DNA of 64,000 nucleotides, taken from contig CM028902.1 in the NCBI GenBank assembly GCA_016801885.1, positions 25,035,580 through 25,099,579 of the forward strand. Direction: 5' to 3'. The translations under genes and the position numbers were made by a program. Source of the stretch: Toxotes chatareus. Taxonomy: Eukaryota > Chordata > Actinopteri > Toxotidae. The notes under the pieces are model-generated. The model searched no databases, was not told the origin of the DNA, and was given only the letters and a program-made list of their open reading frames with translations. Numbering within the stretch: the first letter of the stretch is position 1; each line of letters starts with the position of its first letter. Of the stretch, positions 24,447 to 36,500 are shown in pieces.

Positions 24447-26664
24447 TCATTTCATGTTGCTCAGTCGCACTGCTTTCTCTAACTCAAACTGGCGGTGGTC
24501 GACTCGCTCCAAGAAGTTCTTCCGCTCCACATACCTAAACACACATCCACACAGAGAGAGAGCATGAGAGCCACAAACACACACACTGAAAACACAACTA
24601 AGGACAAAGAGTACAGAGGCAGTGTGATCATCTCTCCCTAACACACACACACCGCAGGAAAAGCTCTCTAACTTCTTCCTGTGCTGAGGCAGGAAAGTTG
24701 AGAGAGATGTGGTTTTGTGGTGGGAAAATAAGTGTGTGTACTTGTACTTGTAGCTTTGTGAGCACAAGTCCGAGTGTAGATCTTATGTGTGTGAGGACAT
24801 TTTGGCTGGACACTCCGTCTGAAGGTTAAGACTTGGTTTTGAGGTTCAGGTTAGAATCAGGTTTAGGTTTAGGGGGTCGCCGGCCTTCCATCGGCCTTCC
24901 ATCAGCTCCCTCTCTCCATCCATCCTGACCGAAGCATGACTCTGGCTCATATGTTTCCCTCCATTTTCACTCACTACTTCCCAGCTGCTGCTTCATAATT
25001 AAAAACTCCATCAGGTCTGCTGCACTATGGATGGAGCTGCTGCGAGCAGGCCGGGCTGACATTAAGCTGTAAAATCTCAAGTGTTTTAGGATTCAGAAAA
25101 AGTCCTGATGTTGTAGCAGAATGTGTATCCTAACAGTAAGTCAGTGAGTGAAAACTAAAGTGGTGAAATTTCCAGCTTCACACACTCTGACTCTCTTACC
25201 CCTCTTTGCCTCTGTTGTGGATGGCCAGCTCCTCTGTGATGCCCTCCTCTGATTTAAAAGCATCCCAGTCCATCTTGGACTTTTCCAACGTGCTCATCTT
25301 CTGTTTCTTTCCCCCGATACGACTCAGGATGCCCGACATGCCTGCTGGCCGCTTCGCACTGTGAGACACGGGAGGGAAGTGTTAGGACACATACCACACT
25401 ACACCACAGGTGCTGTGGCAGTAAGTTCTGTCATATGCAAATGTTAAGGACTGGGCTCATGTTATAAGACGACCTGGACTCCAGATTAGACTATGGTTCT
25501 TATTTACACTGACTGGTAGGACACGCTGGAAGCGATCCCCTGCAGCTGTTTTTGGTTTAATGTCACTGATTATGGGATCACCGGGGCTGAGGGAAATCTC
25601 CCCCCCACGTTTACTGTCTCAGACACCAGGCCACGGCTCCTTCAGGCCAGGGCTTGAGCTAACAGGGGCCTGGCTCCCAGCTGAGTCCACTGGTCTGGTG
25701 GCTCCGTTCTCCGGTGGCTTCAGGAGCGTTAGCACGGCTAACAACAACCAGAGAGAGTGAAGGATGCGCTCTCTGTCATCAGGTAACAACTGAAAAAGCT
25801 ACCAGCACTGAAGTACATTCTATCCTTATACTGCAGACCAGTCACAGCACTGAGTCAACTCTCACACATGGGGACAAACAAATCTGTCGCCAAGCGACTG
25901 CAGCCCCGTAGATCCTCTGAGCCAGGGAAGTGAACAAATCGATGACTGGATGTGTCTGAACTTTCAGACAAAACTGAGATCATTTTCTTCGGTGCAAAAG
26001 AAGGAAGGCTTGGAGTTAGCACTCATCCTGACCGGGTCACAAATCTTACTGTAACCTCGAGAAAAGTCTGCAGTCTAGCATTTTTAAAACAGACTCATGT
26101 CCCGGCAGGACTCAATGAAACTAATCCACGCTCTCAGCTCCAGCCAGTCAGGTCACTGTGATGGTCTTTTCCACAGGTCTCCCCCCAAAACACGTGTTAG
26201 AGCATGAAAAGTGAAAAACTCAGACTAAAGTGAAAACTAAACAGCAGAACGTAGTTACTGTAACTTCTAAATGATATTAGACTTGGTCTAATATTTTCAA
26301 ATCTGTGTTAAACCTTCTGTGCCTGTGTATTAACCCTTTAGCTGCCACGGCACATTCACTTTAAGCTTTAACACATGGACATGAACCTGACAGTGCCAAC
26401 TGTACATACACACAGTTACTGTGTGTTATGACCGATGGGCAGAAACAGCAGGACATTTTGAAATGTAACCACAAAAAAATCATAGTCCTGCTAGTTAACA
26501 CACACACACGCATGCAGAGACAAGCACTCAGCCAAACACCTCAGCTGCATACAAAACATGTGATTAATGGTTGTGTTTATATGGTGTTCCACTCTGTAGA
26601 GAGACTGGTATGACAAGCTGCTAATGTAATGTCTCTCACACACACGCTCACACGCACACACGCT

Positions 26665-26705
<41 letters not shown>

Positions 26706-26714
26706 ACTCACACA

Positions 26715-26765
<51 letters not shown>

Positions 26766-28170
26766 GCTCACACGCTCACACGCACACACGCTCACACACA
26801 CACACACACTAATTAAAAGATTTAAATGACTCACTGCCCTTCCACATGTTGGATTGATTAATGAGATGGTGTTTAAATGTCACAATAATAAGGAATGAGT
26901 CTCTTTAACACTTCAGGGTCATTTTCTATTGAATTAAAAAGATCTGAAGACCAATTTTTTCCACTTATCTACCTTAGCTTGTTCTTCAGCTTGCCCGTCA
27001 TCACACTCTTATTCTTTTCATGGTATAAATTCTGTAGAATAAACGAGTGTGTGAGTTCTTCAGTGAAGGGATTCATACGGCGAGGACAGTTTCTTTTAAA
27101 GACAAAGTTGTAAATCATTGTGTGAAAGCATAATGACGTTCCACTGGAGACCACAGCAGACCGAGCTTTTCATTTACTGCTGCATGACTGGACACAGACG
27201 TTGTTAATTACTGTGAACCGTTTAAACGCCAGTCATTTTGGTATTCCACAATTACACACAGCTATGAGAACCTCACATTAATGCACTTAAATTGGAGCGT
27301 GTTGATGTTTGGTTTGCTCATGCAGTGAAGCTCGACCAAAGCCTGAAATTCAGAGTATTTTAATACCGCTTTGAAGAGGGACAGTTCAAATAGGCTCCGG
27401 CTAATTCCTGTGACTGACAGATTTAGAGGAAAACTGAAAACTCTTTATCACTCTGCATCTCAGTTCTGCTTCGTTTCACCTAACTCTGTCCTGTTCTCTG
27501 ATCTATCTATCCTTCCTGAGTGCCTCACCGCAGCCAAGCCAGCTGCTGAGGAGCCCTGCGTCAAGTGTGTAAGTGTGTGTGTTGTAACCCATGTCATTGT
27601 GCAGGCTGAGATTTCCTTCCTGTCCACGAACAGACCAATGACTGAAGCGCATGCTTCCATTCCAGCATCAGCTGAGTCTTCTCATCTGCACTATGAATAT
27701 ACAGAGTTCAGCCACAACATTAAAACCAGTCCATGTCTATGTAAACCTGCCAACTTCACTCTGGTAACAAGACTTCAGGAAGCTGCACGCAGTCAGCCCC
27801 CTGCTGATGTAGTTACACCGTGTGACCCATAAATCCGACGATCTGAGGCAGACGATCATTTTACACTCGATATTTCACATTAAGAACCAGGTTTTAAAAC
27901 AGTGAAAGGAAGGAGTGCTAATCACAGTAAAACACTGAAGCAAAACCTGCTATTAGACCCCTCCCACCGCCAATCACAGCCCCCTCTGTACTGTAGTAAA
28001 CACACCACTGCTGCTGTGACGTTACAGAACAGCTACACTACCTTAATCTGCAACAAACAAACAAACAAGCACTAACTTCACAAGCTCTATCTGTGTGTGT
28101 GTGTGTGTGTGTATACAAGGTTAATGAGGGAGTGGTGCTGATGGCTCTTTCCTGTCGTGTTGGGTGTCCC

Positions 28171-28227
<57 letters not shown>

Positions 28228-28505
28228 GTACGTGCATACCCACACACTGGACTGAGATAAATAGGAAATAGCTTGTGGACACACTGTACTTCCTGTCTGT
28301 TGGAAGATGATTTCCTGTTTCCTGTCTGGGGTTTCGGAGGGAAGATGTGCACATCCCAAACGATTTGTTGCCATGGTAACAAAAGGTATTAAAAGAGGTA
28401 GGGAAAAAAGCGTCCACACAAACACACGGTGCATTGGAAGGGAAATTCCATCACTTTGATGTCTAAGTGGAAGCTCATGTACAACATTAATTCTCTTGTA
28501 AACTG

Positions 28506-28551
<46 letters not shown>

Positions 28552-31500
28552 AAGGTGTGTGTGTACCTGGGTCCAGGAAGTTGACTAGGTGATGAGCTCT
28601 TCTCGTCTCCACTCTCCTCCTGTTCGGTGTTTTGGCTCTTCAGAAAACTCTTAGCTTCTCTGGAGTCTGCTGACACTTCTTTATTCACCCTGACAGAGGG
28701 AAACACACACACACACACAGTTTGCTGAGTCTGTATGGAAACACAGATGGATTAGAGTCATTGCAGTTTGAAACAGATAGTATATAGTGGTGATACCTCT
28801 TGTTTGGAAAAAGGTCAACTTCATTAGCACATTTTCATGTTTTCATGGTTGGCACGGTTGATGTTGTGATCGTTGTCCTGTGTGATTGCTATACTGTTAT
28901 ACTCTGATCGCTCGGCTGAAAGGTGCAGCTTATTACAACAGCCGTAAATACACAGAATCTCACATCTTCAGTTCAGGACTACTGTACTAAGTCAGCACAG
29001 GTATTTTCCAGTGTTGGCGAGTCAGTGTCCTCTGCAGCCTCAGGTCTCTGTTCTTGTCTGACAGGACTGGATCCTGACGTGGTCTCTGCTGTTGTAGTCC
29101 ATCCTCCTCAGGGTTGGACGTGTTGTTCGCTCTGAGCTTTTCTCTTCACCACAGTTGTACAGAGTGGTTATCTGAGTTAGAGGAGCCTTTCTGTCAGCTC
29201 CCACCAGTCTGACCTCTGACCCTTTCTATCCAGAAGCCGTGATAGAAAACCTACATCAATCAATCTATCAACACACAGCCGAGGAGCCCACTCTGCATCT
29301 AAACCTCTGTGTTAAAGTAAACAATAAAACAGGACACACATCCACACATATTGTTGTCTTACTACCTGTGAGGACACACTTTCAGATAATCCATTCCCTA
29401 GCTCCTTACCCTAACCTTAACCATCAGAACTAAATGCCTAACAACAACTCTTACCCTAACTCTAACCTAAACCTGATTCTATCCCTAACCCTAAAACCAA
29501 GTCTTTACCCTCAAAGTTGTGTGGACCAGCCAAAATGTCCTCACAATGATGGATTTGAAACAAAATTTGTCCAAACAACCACAGAAAGACATGTACACAC
29601 ACACACACAGAGTAAGAGACACTCATCTGTCCATAATCTCACTGTGGGGTTCGATAGGAGGACTAAATGAGGAAAAACCGCTGCATCCTCTGGGAACATC
29701 AGCACTGCACAGCCTCCACAACCACTTGCATCCATCATGAGGGCTGAAAGGCTTTCCCTCTTATGTATGCTAATTATATGCAGCCATAATTACACAGAGC
29801 GCACAGCTCCATAGATGATGAGGAAGAGTGTTCAGAGAGGGCGAATCTTGTCTCAGCGAGAGACAGAAATCTTTCCAAAAAGACAGAATTCCAAAAAAAA
29901 AAACCTGACAAAGACAAAGCAGCAGCGCTCAGGTGGTGGACGTCTGGATCCTGCAGTCTGAAATACTGCAGTGTTCTGAGCCGCTAACCAACTTCATCGA
30001 AATATAAACGTTCAGACATCACACGTTAGAGACAGCAGTATATTTCACGGCTCTGGGGATTGGCTGCAACCATCATCCACGTACTAATCTTATGCTGCTG
30101 TAATTACAGAGCACACAGCTTCATGCATAATGAAGCAGATGAATTATACCCAGGATCATATTTAGTTTCTGAATCAAGCCCACTCACATGTAAACATTTA
30201 GGAGGGGCCATAACCAGCATCCTCTCTGGCTGCAGGGGTGTGGCTGTCTGTGTGATATACAGTATGTTCATCTTACATAGTGATAATTACACTGCTTTTA
30301 TGGGAAGCTCTCAGCTGTCTGTGTGGCTCTTACTGAAGAAATGTTATGAGCTGTGATAATTACTGGGGTTCTGTTATGATATGACTGCAAACTGTGTCAG
30401 GGGCTCATCACACCAGCTTTACACACACGCAGGGTTACTGCTTACAACGTAGCATCAGTGGTAAAGATACGACCTGCAGGTTCAAACACCCTGCTGAGGG
30501 TTCATCACGTTCATTACGTCCAACATGAAGCTCAACAGAACGACAACAACAAGGAGGATCTACACAACATACAGCAGAATCTGTTCACCACTGAACCGGA
30601 GGCAAATTCCACTCATTACACGTTTCAGTCATAAATTATTTAATACGAGTTTTGGTTTCAAATCTCACCAAACTAAGAGCTGTCTGAACTGATTATTTTA
30701 AGAAGAGCAAACATTATTATTATTAGTGTTGTTGTACAGAGTTACATGTACCACTAATACAACTGACTACAGCCCAGACACAGAGCTCTGCACTCATCTG
30801 TGTTTCACAGTGTTCACTCATCAAATCTCAATTTCTCTGTGTGTGTGTGTGTGTGTGTAGCACCACCTACTGGTCAATGTGGAAAATGGTTTGCCAGTTC
30901 ATGTGAGATCATCACTGAACACAATTTGAAGTTACTCATTTATGTTGTGGGGCAGAGGGACTGCACAGCCTGGATAACAAAAGGTCTGTCTCACAATGTG
31001 AGGACGGTTCAGAGACATACCTTACTTCTTCTCCAGCGAAGTCAAAAACTTTGGTGATGGTGATTTTAGTGGGATCTGATGCTTTTGTTTCATTACTCAA
31101 AGGAGCCGACTTCGATACTGAAGAATCAGCCTGAGGACAGAGACAAAAGAATCCATCTGACTGAGAGGAAAAGGATGACAGACACACACAAAAATATATA
31201 TATCACTGTGGGTTTGATGATTAATGCTCTGATCTGACCATCTGAGCGACCACTGTTCACCCACCTGATGTACAGTATAAGTGTATCCCAACTCAGAGGC
31301 CAGATGAACCAGACAACTACTTCATATGTTTGGGTTTGACCCTCCATATGTCTCTGTTATAATCTGACTCTGACTGAGAATTTGGGACCTATGTGTTTCT
31401 AAAACATGGCACTGTCTCAGTCATACGTGTGGGTTGAGAACATATTTACCTTCTGTGTGCTACCTGACTGTGCGGCAGGTGTGGATTCTTTAGGTCGGGA

Positions 31501-33415
31501 TCCAACATCAGACAGGAAACTCGCCCACAGGTCATCAGATTTTTTCTTCTGCCTCGCTTCATCATCATCACCATCCTCTACCTTGGCGGGCTTTACCGCC
31601 TCTACCTGTGGCGGCTGTGTCTGTTCTGCCCCACTTCCATCCGCCTCTTCCTTCTCCACTTTCAGTACTCCTTTCTTCCTCTTTCTGTGGATGCCAGGGA
31701 ATAAAAGGTCATCTGGCATCATCTGCTTTTATAAAGAAAAGCTTGAGACTTCCTTTATGCATCTTTCATTAAAATTTCATCAGAACTGTTACGTCCCTGG
31801 GATCTGCACCGTTTTAAAGTTGTAATGGGAATTTAAGACTGGCTTTGTAAATATTTAATATCAAAACAGTATCAACATTAGATAAACTGATAAACATTTT
31901 ATGTGGTTTCCAATGCCAAGTTTGAGAAAATCTGATTCTGTGTTCAAATTCTTCCAAACACCCCCCCAACAAAAAAAAAACTAGACAATAAAAATTATAG
32001 TGAAACACTGAAAGATTTAGATTTTGCTCTGTTTTCTTTGTCCTGCAGCACGCTGTCCTCTCTTTGACCCTCTCACCTCACACTGAGGTCCTTTTTCTTC
32101 CTCTTCTTCTTGCTGACAACGTCAGGGTGTGGCACATCGTCATCCTCGTGCAGAGGGTCCTCCTTTTCACACTCGTTAATGTCATCCTCACTGAGGTTAT
32201 CATCTGAGGAGAAAGAGAACAGGAAGAAGTTGGGCGTGAATTATTGGAACATACTAAACTGAATGATTATCAATGTTACTGAATTTGGGCAGGATTGTTT
32301 TGCAGTTGTGTAATTTAATCATGTTATCCTTCTACATATTTCTGTTGTCCAAATTAATGTTTGTGTGGCCACTGGTGATTCCTGCCATATTGTAGCATAC
32401 AGGTACCCGGTCGGGGTGTTTGCTGTGGCTGGCATTGTGGCAGATGTCTCAAGGCAAATTTGGGACGCCCTTGTTGCAGTGCCAGCTCCAACAACGGAGG
32501 ACTGTGGGGGTCATTGCTGAGGGGTCCAGGAAAAGATGGAACTTCCTCAGCTACCCAGGTGCTATTGATGGGAAACATGCCATGATGCATGCACCACACG
32601 AACACGAGATGTTGTGGATATACATTACTGCTCCTGGGCTGTGGATGTCAGTGTCCATGGCGGGTCCTGGTATTTAGCCAGGCAGTGACTGATGAAATCC
32701 TCAGCCTGCTCACTGACACCTGAGGTTACAGCCCCACAATGCAACTACTTCTACATATGTGCCTAATAAAGTGGCCTACATGACCAAACGATTATTTGCC
32801 ATCAGTATCTACATCTAATAATTTATTACAGGCCAAATATACTATGGTCAGTGATGAACCTTTACTCCACTTTAGCCCCACACGCTGAATGAATCTGATC
32901 AGATCCCACGTCCCACAGCTGACAGGTGAGTGAACTGGTCACGGAGGCGTTAACCTGAGAACGGCCGCGAGGACAGTTTATAAACTGTAATATACCGCGT
33001 GCACGTGTCTAATAACGGTCACCAGCTGCCGTTTATCAAACAACGCGCCTACATAACGTTAACCACCGTACAACAAAGGGAACCCGTCAGAGAAATTCTA
33101 AATGTGTGTGTAAGTTTACTAAGAAGCAATACACCAATAAAACGATCGTTTTCTTAACGGAATTTCGCACAGTGTCCCAACGTGTACAGATAAAGAACAG
33201 CTTCGGCTATAGCTAGTTTATGGACGTTGGCTACAACAAACGATCTAACCAGCTGCGTTAGTAGAGTCTTTGGGGGGATATTTTCTGCAGTAACTAGAAT
33301 TCACTACTTGCAACATTTCACAGAGCGCCAGGTATGTCCAGTCCTCACCTGAGGGGACGTAGTCTGCGTCTTCATTAGACGAATATCCGTCGGAGTCGTA
33401 ATCGGAATAGTTCAT
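24447..33415 (-). CDS. cfdp1: Craniofacial development protein 1 (BCNT family), complete, 7 coding exons
   Basis: Coding exons in transcript order: 33415-33349, 32203-32077, 31684-31450, 31130-31021, 28689-28567, 25358-25200, 24534-24447. All junctions are GT-AG and frame-compatible, total 909 nt, 302 aa, close to the 299 aa of the human protein. The N-terminal half is acidic (SEDDINECEKED near residue 30) with a KKKRKKK cluster, then DDLWASFLSDVG and the conserved ITKVFDFAGEEVR. The last two exons encode the BCNT-C domain (KMSTLEKSKMDWDAFK, EELAIHNRGKEGY, FLERVDHRQFE). CFDP1 is a nuclear chromatin-associated protein, the vertebrate relative of yeast Swc5 of the SWR1/SRCAP H2A.Z-exchange complex, needed for craniofacial development. 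The start is fixed by the typical SD/DYVPS opening (MNYSDYDSDGYSS). Introns carry a Harbinger fragment, two copies of a telomere-like repeat and several CA runs. Confidence 0.96.
24731..24880 (+). repeat. Dispersed fish repeat with TTAGGG-like words, copy A
   Basis: Lies in the last intron of cfdp1. It contains TGTGAGGACATTTTGGCTGG followed by a GGTTAAG/GGTTTAGGG-rich tail. The reverse complement of the same words occurs at about 29330-29560, so this is an interspersed element, not a local oddity. Confidence 0.65.
26636..26809. repeat. Long (CA)n array with CACACGCTCA variants, about 174 bp
   Basis: The longest simple repeat in the window. Pure CA blocks alternate with CACACTCA and CACGCTCA variant units. 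It lies in the cfdp1 intron between 25359 and 28566. Confidence 0.96.
28173..28225. repeat. (CA)n microsatellite, about 53 bp
   Basis: Pure CA run in a cfdp1 intron. A shorter TG run at about 28092-28112 lies 60 bp to its left, so the two can pair on one strand. Confidence 0.95.
28367..28380 (+). promoter_or_regulatory. Perfect RFX X-box palindrome
   Basis: GTTGCCATGGTAAC is a perfect match to the X-box consensus and an almost exact palindrome. It lies in the cfdp1 intron, about 190 bp downstream (in transcript sense) of exon 5. Function is inferred from the motif only. Confidence 0.4.
28508..28550. repeat. (CA)n-(TA)n microsatellite next to cfdp1 exon 5
   Basis: CA run of about 32 bp continuing into a TA run, ending 16 bp from the exon-5 donor at 28566. 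It lies just intron-side of the splice donor. Confidence 0.93.
29330..29560 (-). repeat. Dispersed fish repeat with CCCTAA-like words, copy B
   Basis: On the plus strand it reads as many ACCCTAAC/CCTTAACC/CTAACCTAAACC words and ends with GGCCAAAATGTCCTCACA-type sequence (here CCAGCCAAAATGTCCTCACA). It is the inverse of copy A at 24731-24880. It lies in the cfdp1 intron between 28690 and 31020. Confidence 0.65.
32380..32790 (+). mobile_element. PIF/Harbinger-type transposase fragment
   Basis: The frame at 32420-32677 contains RKRWNFLSYPGAIDGKHAMM, matching the first catalytic block (GAIDGKH, with the catalytic Asp) of HARBI1-like nucleases. The reading frame stops soon after and there is no partner Myb-like gene, so it is a truncated, inactive fragment of roughly 400 bp. 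It sits antisense inside cfdp1 intron 1 (32204-33348). Some residues of the usual motif are changed (AMMHAP in place of a more typical VxIxxP). Confidence 0.8.
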
Positions 33416-34329
33416 CGTTCTGGAGGAAAAGCTTCAGACTAATAACGAAGTAAATGAAACAATGCGCCAGTGTGTTTCCTACGAGCTGATTTACTGCTTT
33501 CACACCGTTACGACCGTAACTCTAACTGACTACAAACGCCTCCTTTCTAACAGAAATACGAAATGTATTTTAAAAAAAGGCTCTTATGTTGTAGTTCCTG
33601 TAGAAATGAGCAATACAATGTTACTTGCTTTGGGGACGGCAAGTACGAAGGTCCAAAATCCTCACCGCGCTGGTATTTCTTGCTTTGCGACTAGACAATG
33701 TAAAAACGCATTACTGCCACCTGCAGGACTGGAGTGTAGGTATCGGTGCACATAGGTTTACAGCAATAATCCTAAAGGCTGAGCGGTGACCCGACAGCCT
33801 CACTCAGAGTCAGCGGGTGTAATTCTTTAAATAAATAAAAATGAAAAGTAAAATTTCAAATGTAAACCATCATTCAACATGATCTTGTTTTCCAGTTTTA
33901 CTGAAATAATAAAACTGGTGAACTTAACAGAAAACAGAAATAACACTAAGGATTTTAGGCGAGGCTGGAGTTGCATTTCATGTAAAGATTATAAACAAAA
34001 TACAAAATTTTATTATTGTCATTTAAAGAAAAAATAATCAAGTTCAAGCATTGTTTGATCTCCTTTGTAGATATGATGAAACATAGGCTGTGTGCCCTTT
34101 AAACAGTCTATGAAATGTAGTCATCAAAATGAAAAGTCAGATATAACTGAGATATGTTTGTCATACCTGACAGTTCATGTTGCTAAAATAACATAGCTAC
34201 AGTGTTTGCAATGTAAATGGCTGCTGACAAAGCACAGAAATGTTTGTAATAAAATTTCACAATATGCTGCACAAAAATCCTACAAAGGCACCATATCATA
34301 CCTTTTTGAATTTATTTAAAATATTCAAT

Positions 34330-35220
34330 TTCAATTTCAATTCAATTCAATTTTATTTATATAGCGCCTTCCACAATCAAAATTGTCTCAAAGCGCTTTA
34401 CAGAGACCCAGAGCCTGACCCCAGATCAGCACTTAAGGCGACAGTGGCAAGAAAAACTCCCTTTGAACAGGAAGAAACCTTGAGCAGAACCTGGCTCAGA
34501 TGGGGGACCCTCCTGCCGATGGCCGGGCTGGGTGAAAGGAGGAAAAGGAGGAAGATAGGACAGCTAGGAATGGAGGAGAGGGGAGAAGGACATGCAGCAT
34601 AATACAGACAATGGACAATGGACAATGTTAGTGGGTCGGCATTTACATTACAGTTAGTGAACAGGTATTGGATAATGTATGCTCAGCAGATTACAGTTAT
34701 GATAGGAAACAGGCAAAAAGCTGTCATGACTGGTAATTATTTACATTACAGTTTGCAAAGAATATTAATCCAATATTTATCTGTAGCAGAATGGAACATT
34801 AAACGTGTAAGAAATGGATCATTGTGAACAATAAACAGCAGCAGGTGGGTGGAGCCAGGACCACAGAACATGCAGCTCCGGAGCCAGAGGTACCTGCAGA
34901 AAGGTACAGAGAAAGAGAGACCAGAGAGAAACAAACACAGGACTACGGGACAGAGAGGACACAGAGTTAATGACATGTAATAAAGGCTAATAAATTTGAG
35001 AGTGGGTCTGAGGAGAGAAAGAGAGAGAAGAAGAAGTGCGCAGTAGATCATGGGATGTCCCCCAGCAGCCTAGGCCTATAGCAGCATAACTAGGGGATGA
35101 TTCAGTTGCCTGAGCCAGCCCTGCTAAGGGCTATATCCTTAACTGTAAATAGATCTTAGCCAGCTCAGTTACTGCGACTGTGGCCACTTCCATGAACAGG
35201 CCTGCCACGCTGCAACACAT
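34330..35220. mobile_element. Dispersed non-coding fish repeat (about 0.9 kb)
   Basis: Starts with TTTTATTTATATAGCGCCTT and CTCAAAGCGCTTTACAGA, continues with GGCGACAGTGGCAAGAAAAA and CAGGAAGAAACCTTGAGCAG, and ends with CCCCCAGCAGCCTAGGCCTA. These phrases belong to a very widespread non-coding interspersed repeat of teleosts. No transposase or RT coding is present, and its class is not decidable here. Confidence 0.6.
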
Positions 35221-35507
35221 AAACATGTTAGAATGGAGAGGACCTGATCCCCCCTCATTTTAGATACAAAATCCATGGACGGTAATCATCTCACCGTAAG
35301 TATGATCCACAGGTACCACACACACAAATCTCAGTCCTGACACATACATTTTATAGACCTATAAACCCTTTCAATAAATTACCAGCAGAGGATGCTGTTT
35401 ATTTAACTCTGAGACCTTGGTGGAGCCTATCAAAGCCATGAGTGATGCTGGACTCCCGAGCCTGCCGTGTGTCGCACACACCCTCCAGCTGGCTGTTACT
35501 GAGCGTA

Positions 35508-36205
35508 GACTGTATAAGAAATGGACGTAGCACCCGTGACGTCACCCATTGGTTTCGGGGAGTCGGCTTTGTGACCAAACCATGGGCATTGGAGCTGCGC
35601 CATCTTGGATTTTAGTGGGAGTGTACTTTCCATATTTGGCGAAGAGGCGGTTACTCTACGGGTCAGCCGGAGTCAGCCGGCCGAGAACCCGGCCACTTCG
35701 CTCGGAGCAACCGAGCTAGCCTAAGGCCAAACAGTTAATCAGCTAGGCTAACAAGCTAAGCGGCAGCTACACGCAGCTACATCCACCAGTATTCTAGTAT
35801 TCCCGCAATAAACGGACTCTGAGAGCGCGGAACACACCGCAGCAGCGTTCCTAACATTAGCTGCTCCGGTCCTCTATCTGTATCAGCAGCGACCAGAAAT
35901 CGGCAATGAAATCATAAGCTAGCGGCAAAATATGCTAATTAGCGCAAACATCCAGGTAAAATAGTGAGAAATGTACTTACCGAAAAAACTGCAGCACAGA
36001 CTCCTTCGACGGTCGGTTAGTACAGTCTACACTACAACAAGCCATACTGTCACAAAAACCTATCCGAACATTGGCAAACAAACACAGCACTGCAGCACCT
36101 GTCAACTGCTGGAGGTAGCCGGAGGCCTCTGGATGTAGCCGCCTAAAGAGCTAACTGCCAGTGTCTGTCTGTGGAGCTGTCACTCAACGTAAAACGCCCC
36201 CCTCC
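35508..36205 (-). mobile_element. THAP-domain DNA transposon fragment, copy 1
   Basis: The block 35871-36200 is closely similar to 46365-46730. Both hold a minus-strand open exon starting ATG at 36045 (here) and encoding MACCSVDCTNRPSKESVLQF-F, which has the CxxxC-x-R layout of the start of a THAP zinc-finger domain, ending mid-codon at a consensus donor (TTTCG|GTAAGT; exon 35981-36045). THAP domains occur at the N-terminus of P-element and Kolobok-type transposases. The rest of the transposase exons are missing. The left part (35508-35640) has the phrase GACGTCACCCATTGGTTTC, likely one element end. Confidence 0.6.
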
Positions 36206-36438
36206 TCTACGGGAAGTACTCAAATGTAAGTACTTGTAATTGGATTGAAAAAATGTGGTATGGGTGCATCCCTTTTCTTGACAGTAATAGCAGTTATATG
36301 TGATTATGAGATTTTTGGGCGCCATGTGTGCGTTTTGATGTCACTGTGTCATGTTCTTTATTCTGAATAGTTTTTGCTCTGTCAAACATGCCATTGCAGA
36401 GGACCCCATGCCTTCCTAATCATTTCTTTCTCTCGTAG

Positions 36439-36500
36439 ATGATGAAAAATCAGACAATGACGACAACAGTCAGGAGAGTCCTGCAGAGGATGGTGAATGA
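36439..36500 (+). other. Possible isolated acidic terminal exon
   Basis: A good acceptor (TTTCTTTCTCTCGTAG) precedes 62 nt that, read from the third frame, encode DEKSDNDDNSQESPAEDGE and a stop. This looks like an acidic C-terminal exon with no visible partner exons. A second frame of the same stretch runs on past a consensus donor (AGA|GTAAGA at about 36525). I do not recognise the protein, and it may be a chance frame or a transposon-captured exon. Confidence 0.2.

Noticed and set aside
26636..26809. A CRISPR-like array with regular units
   Set aside because: The units are CA-repeat variants without unique spacers, in a vertebrate intron.
27371..27832. 153-codon plus-strand open frame in a cfdp1 intron
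   Set aside because: No domain, no splice partners, and composition like the surrounding intron; antisense to a confirmed gene.
29400..29520. CCCTAA-like words taken as an interstitial telomere
   Set aside because: The words are degenerate and belong to a dispersed repeat with a non-telomeric part, seen again at 24.8 kb.
31406..31825. 139-codon plus-strand open frame
   Set aside because: It is the antisense shadow of cfdp1 exon 3.
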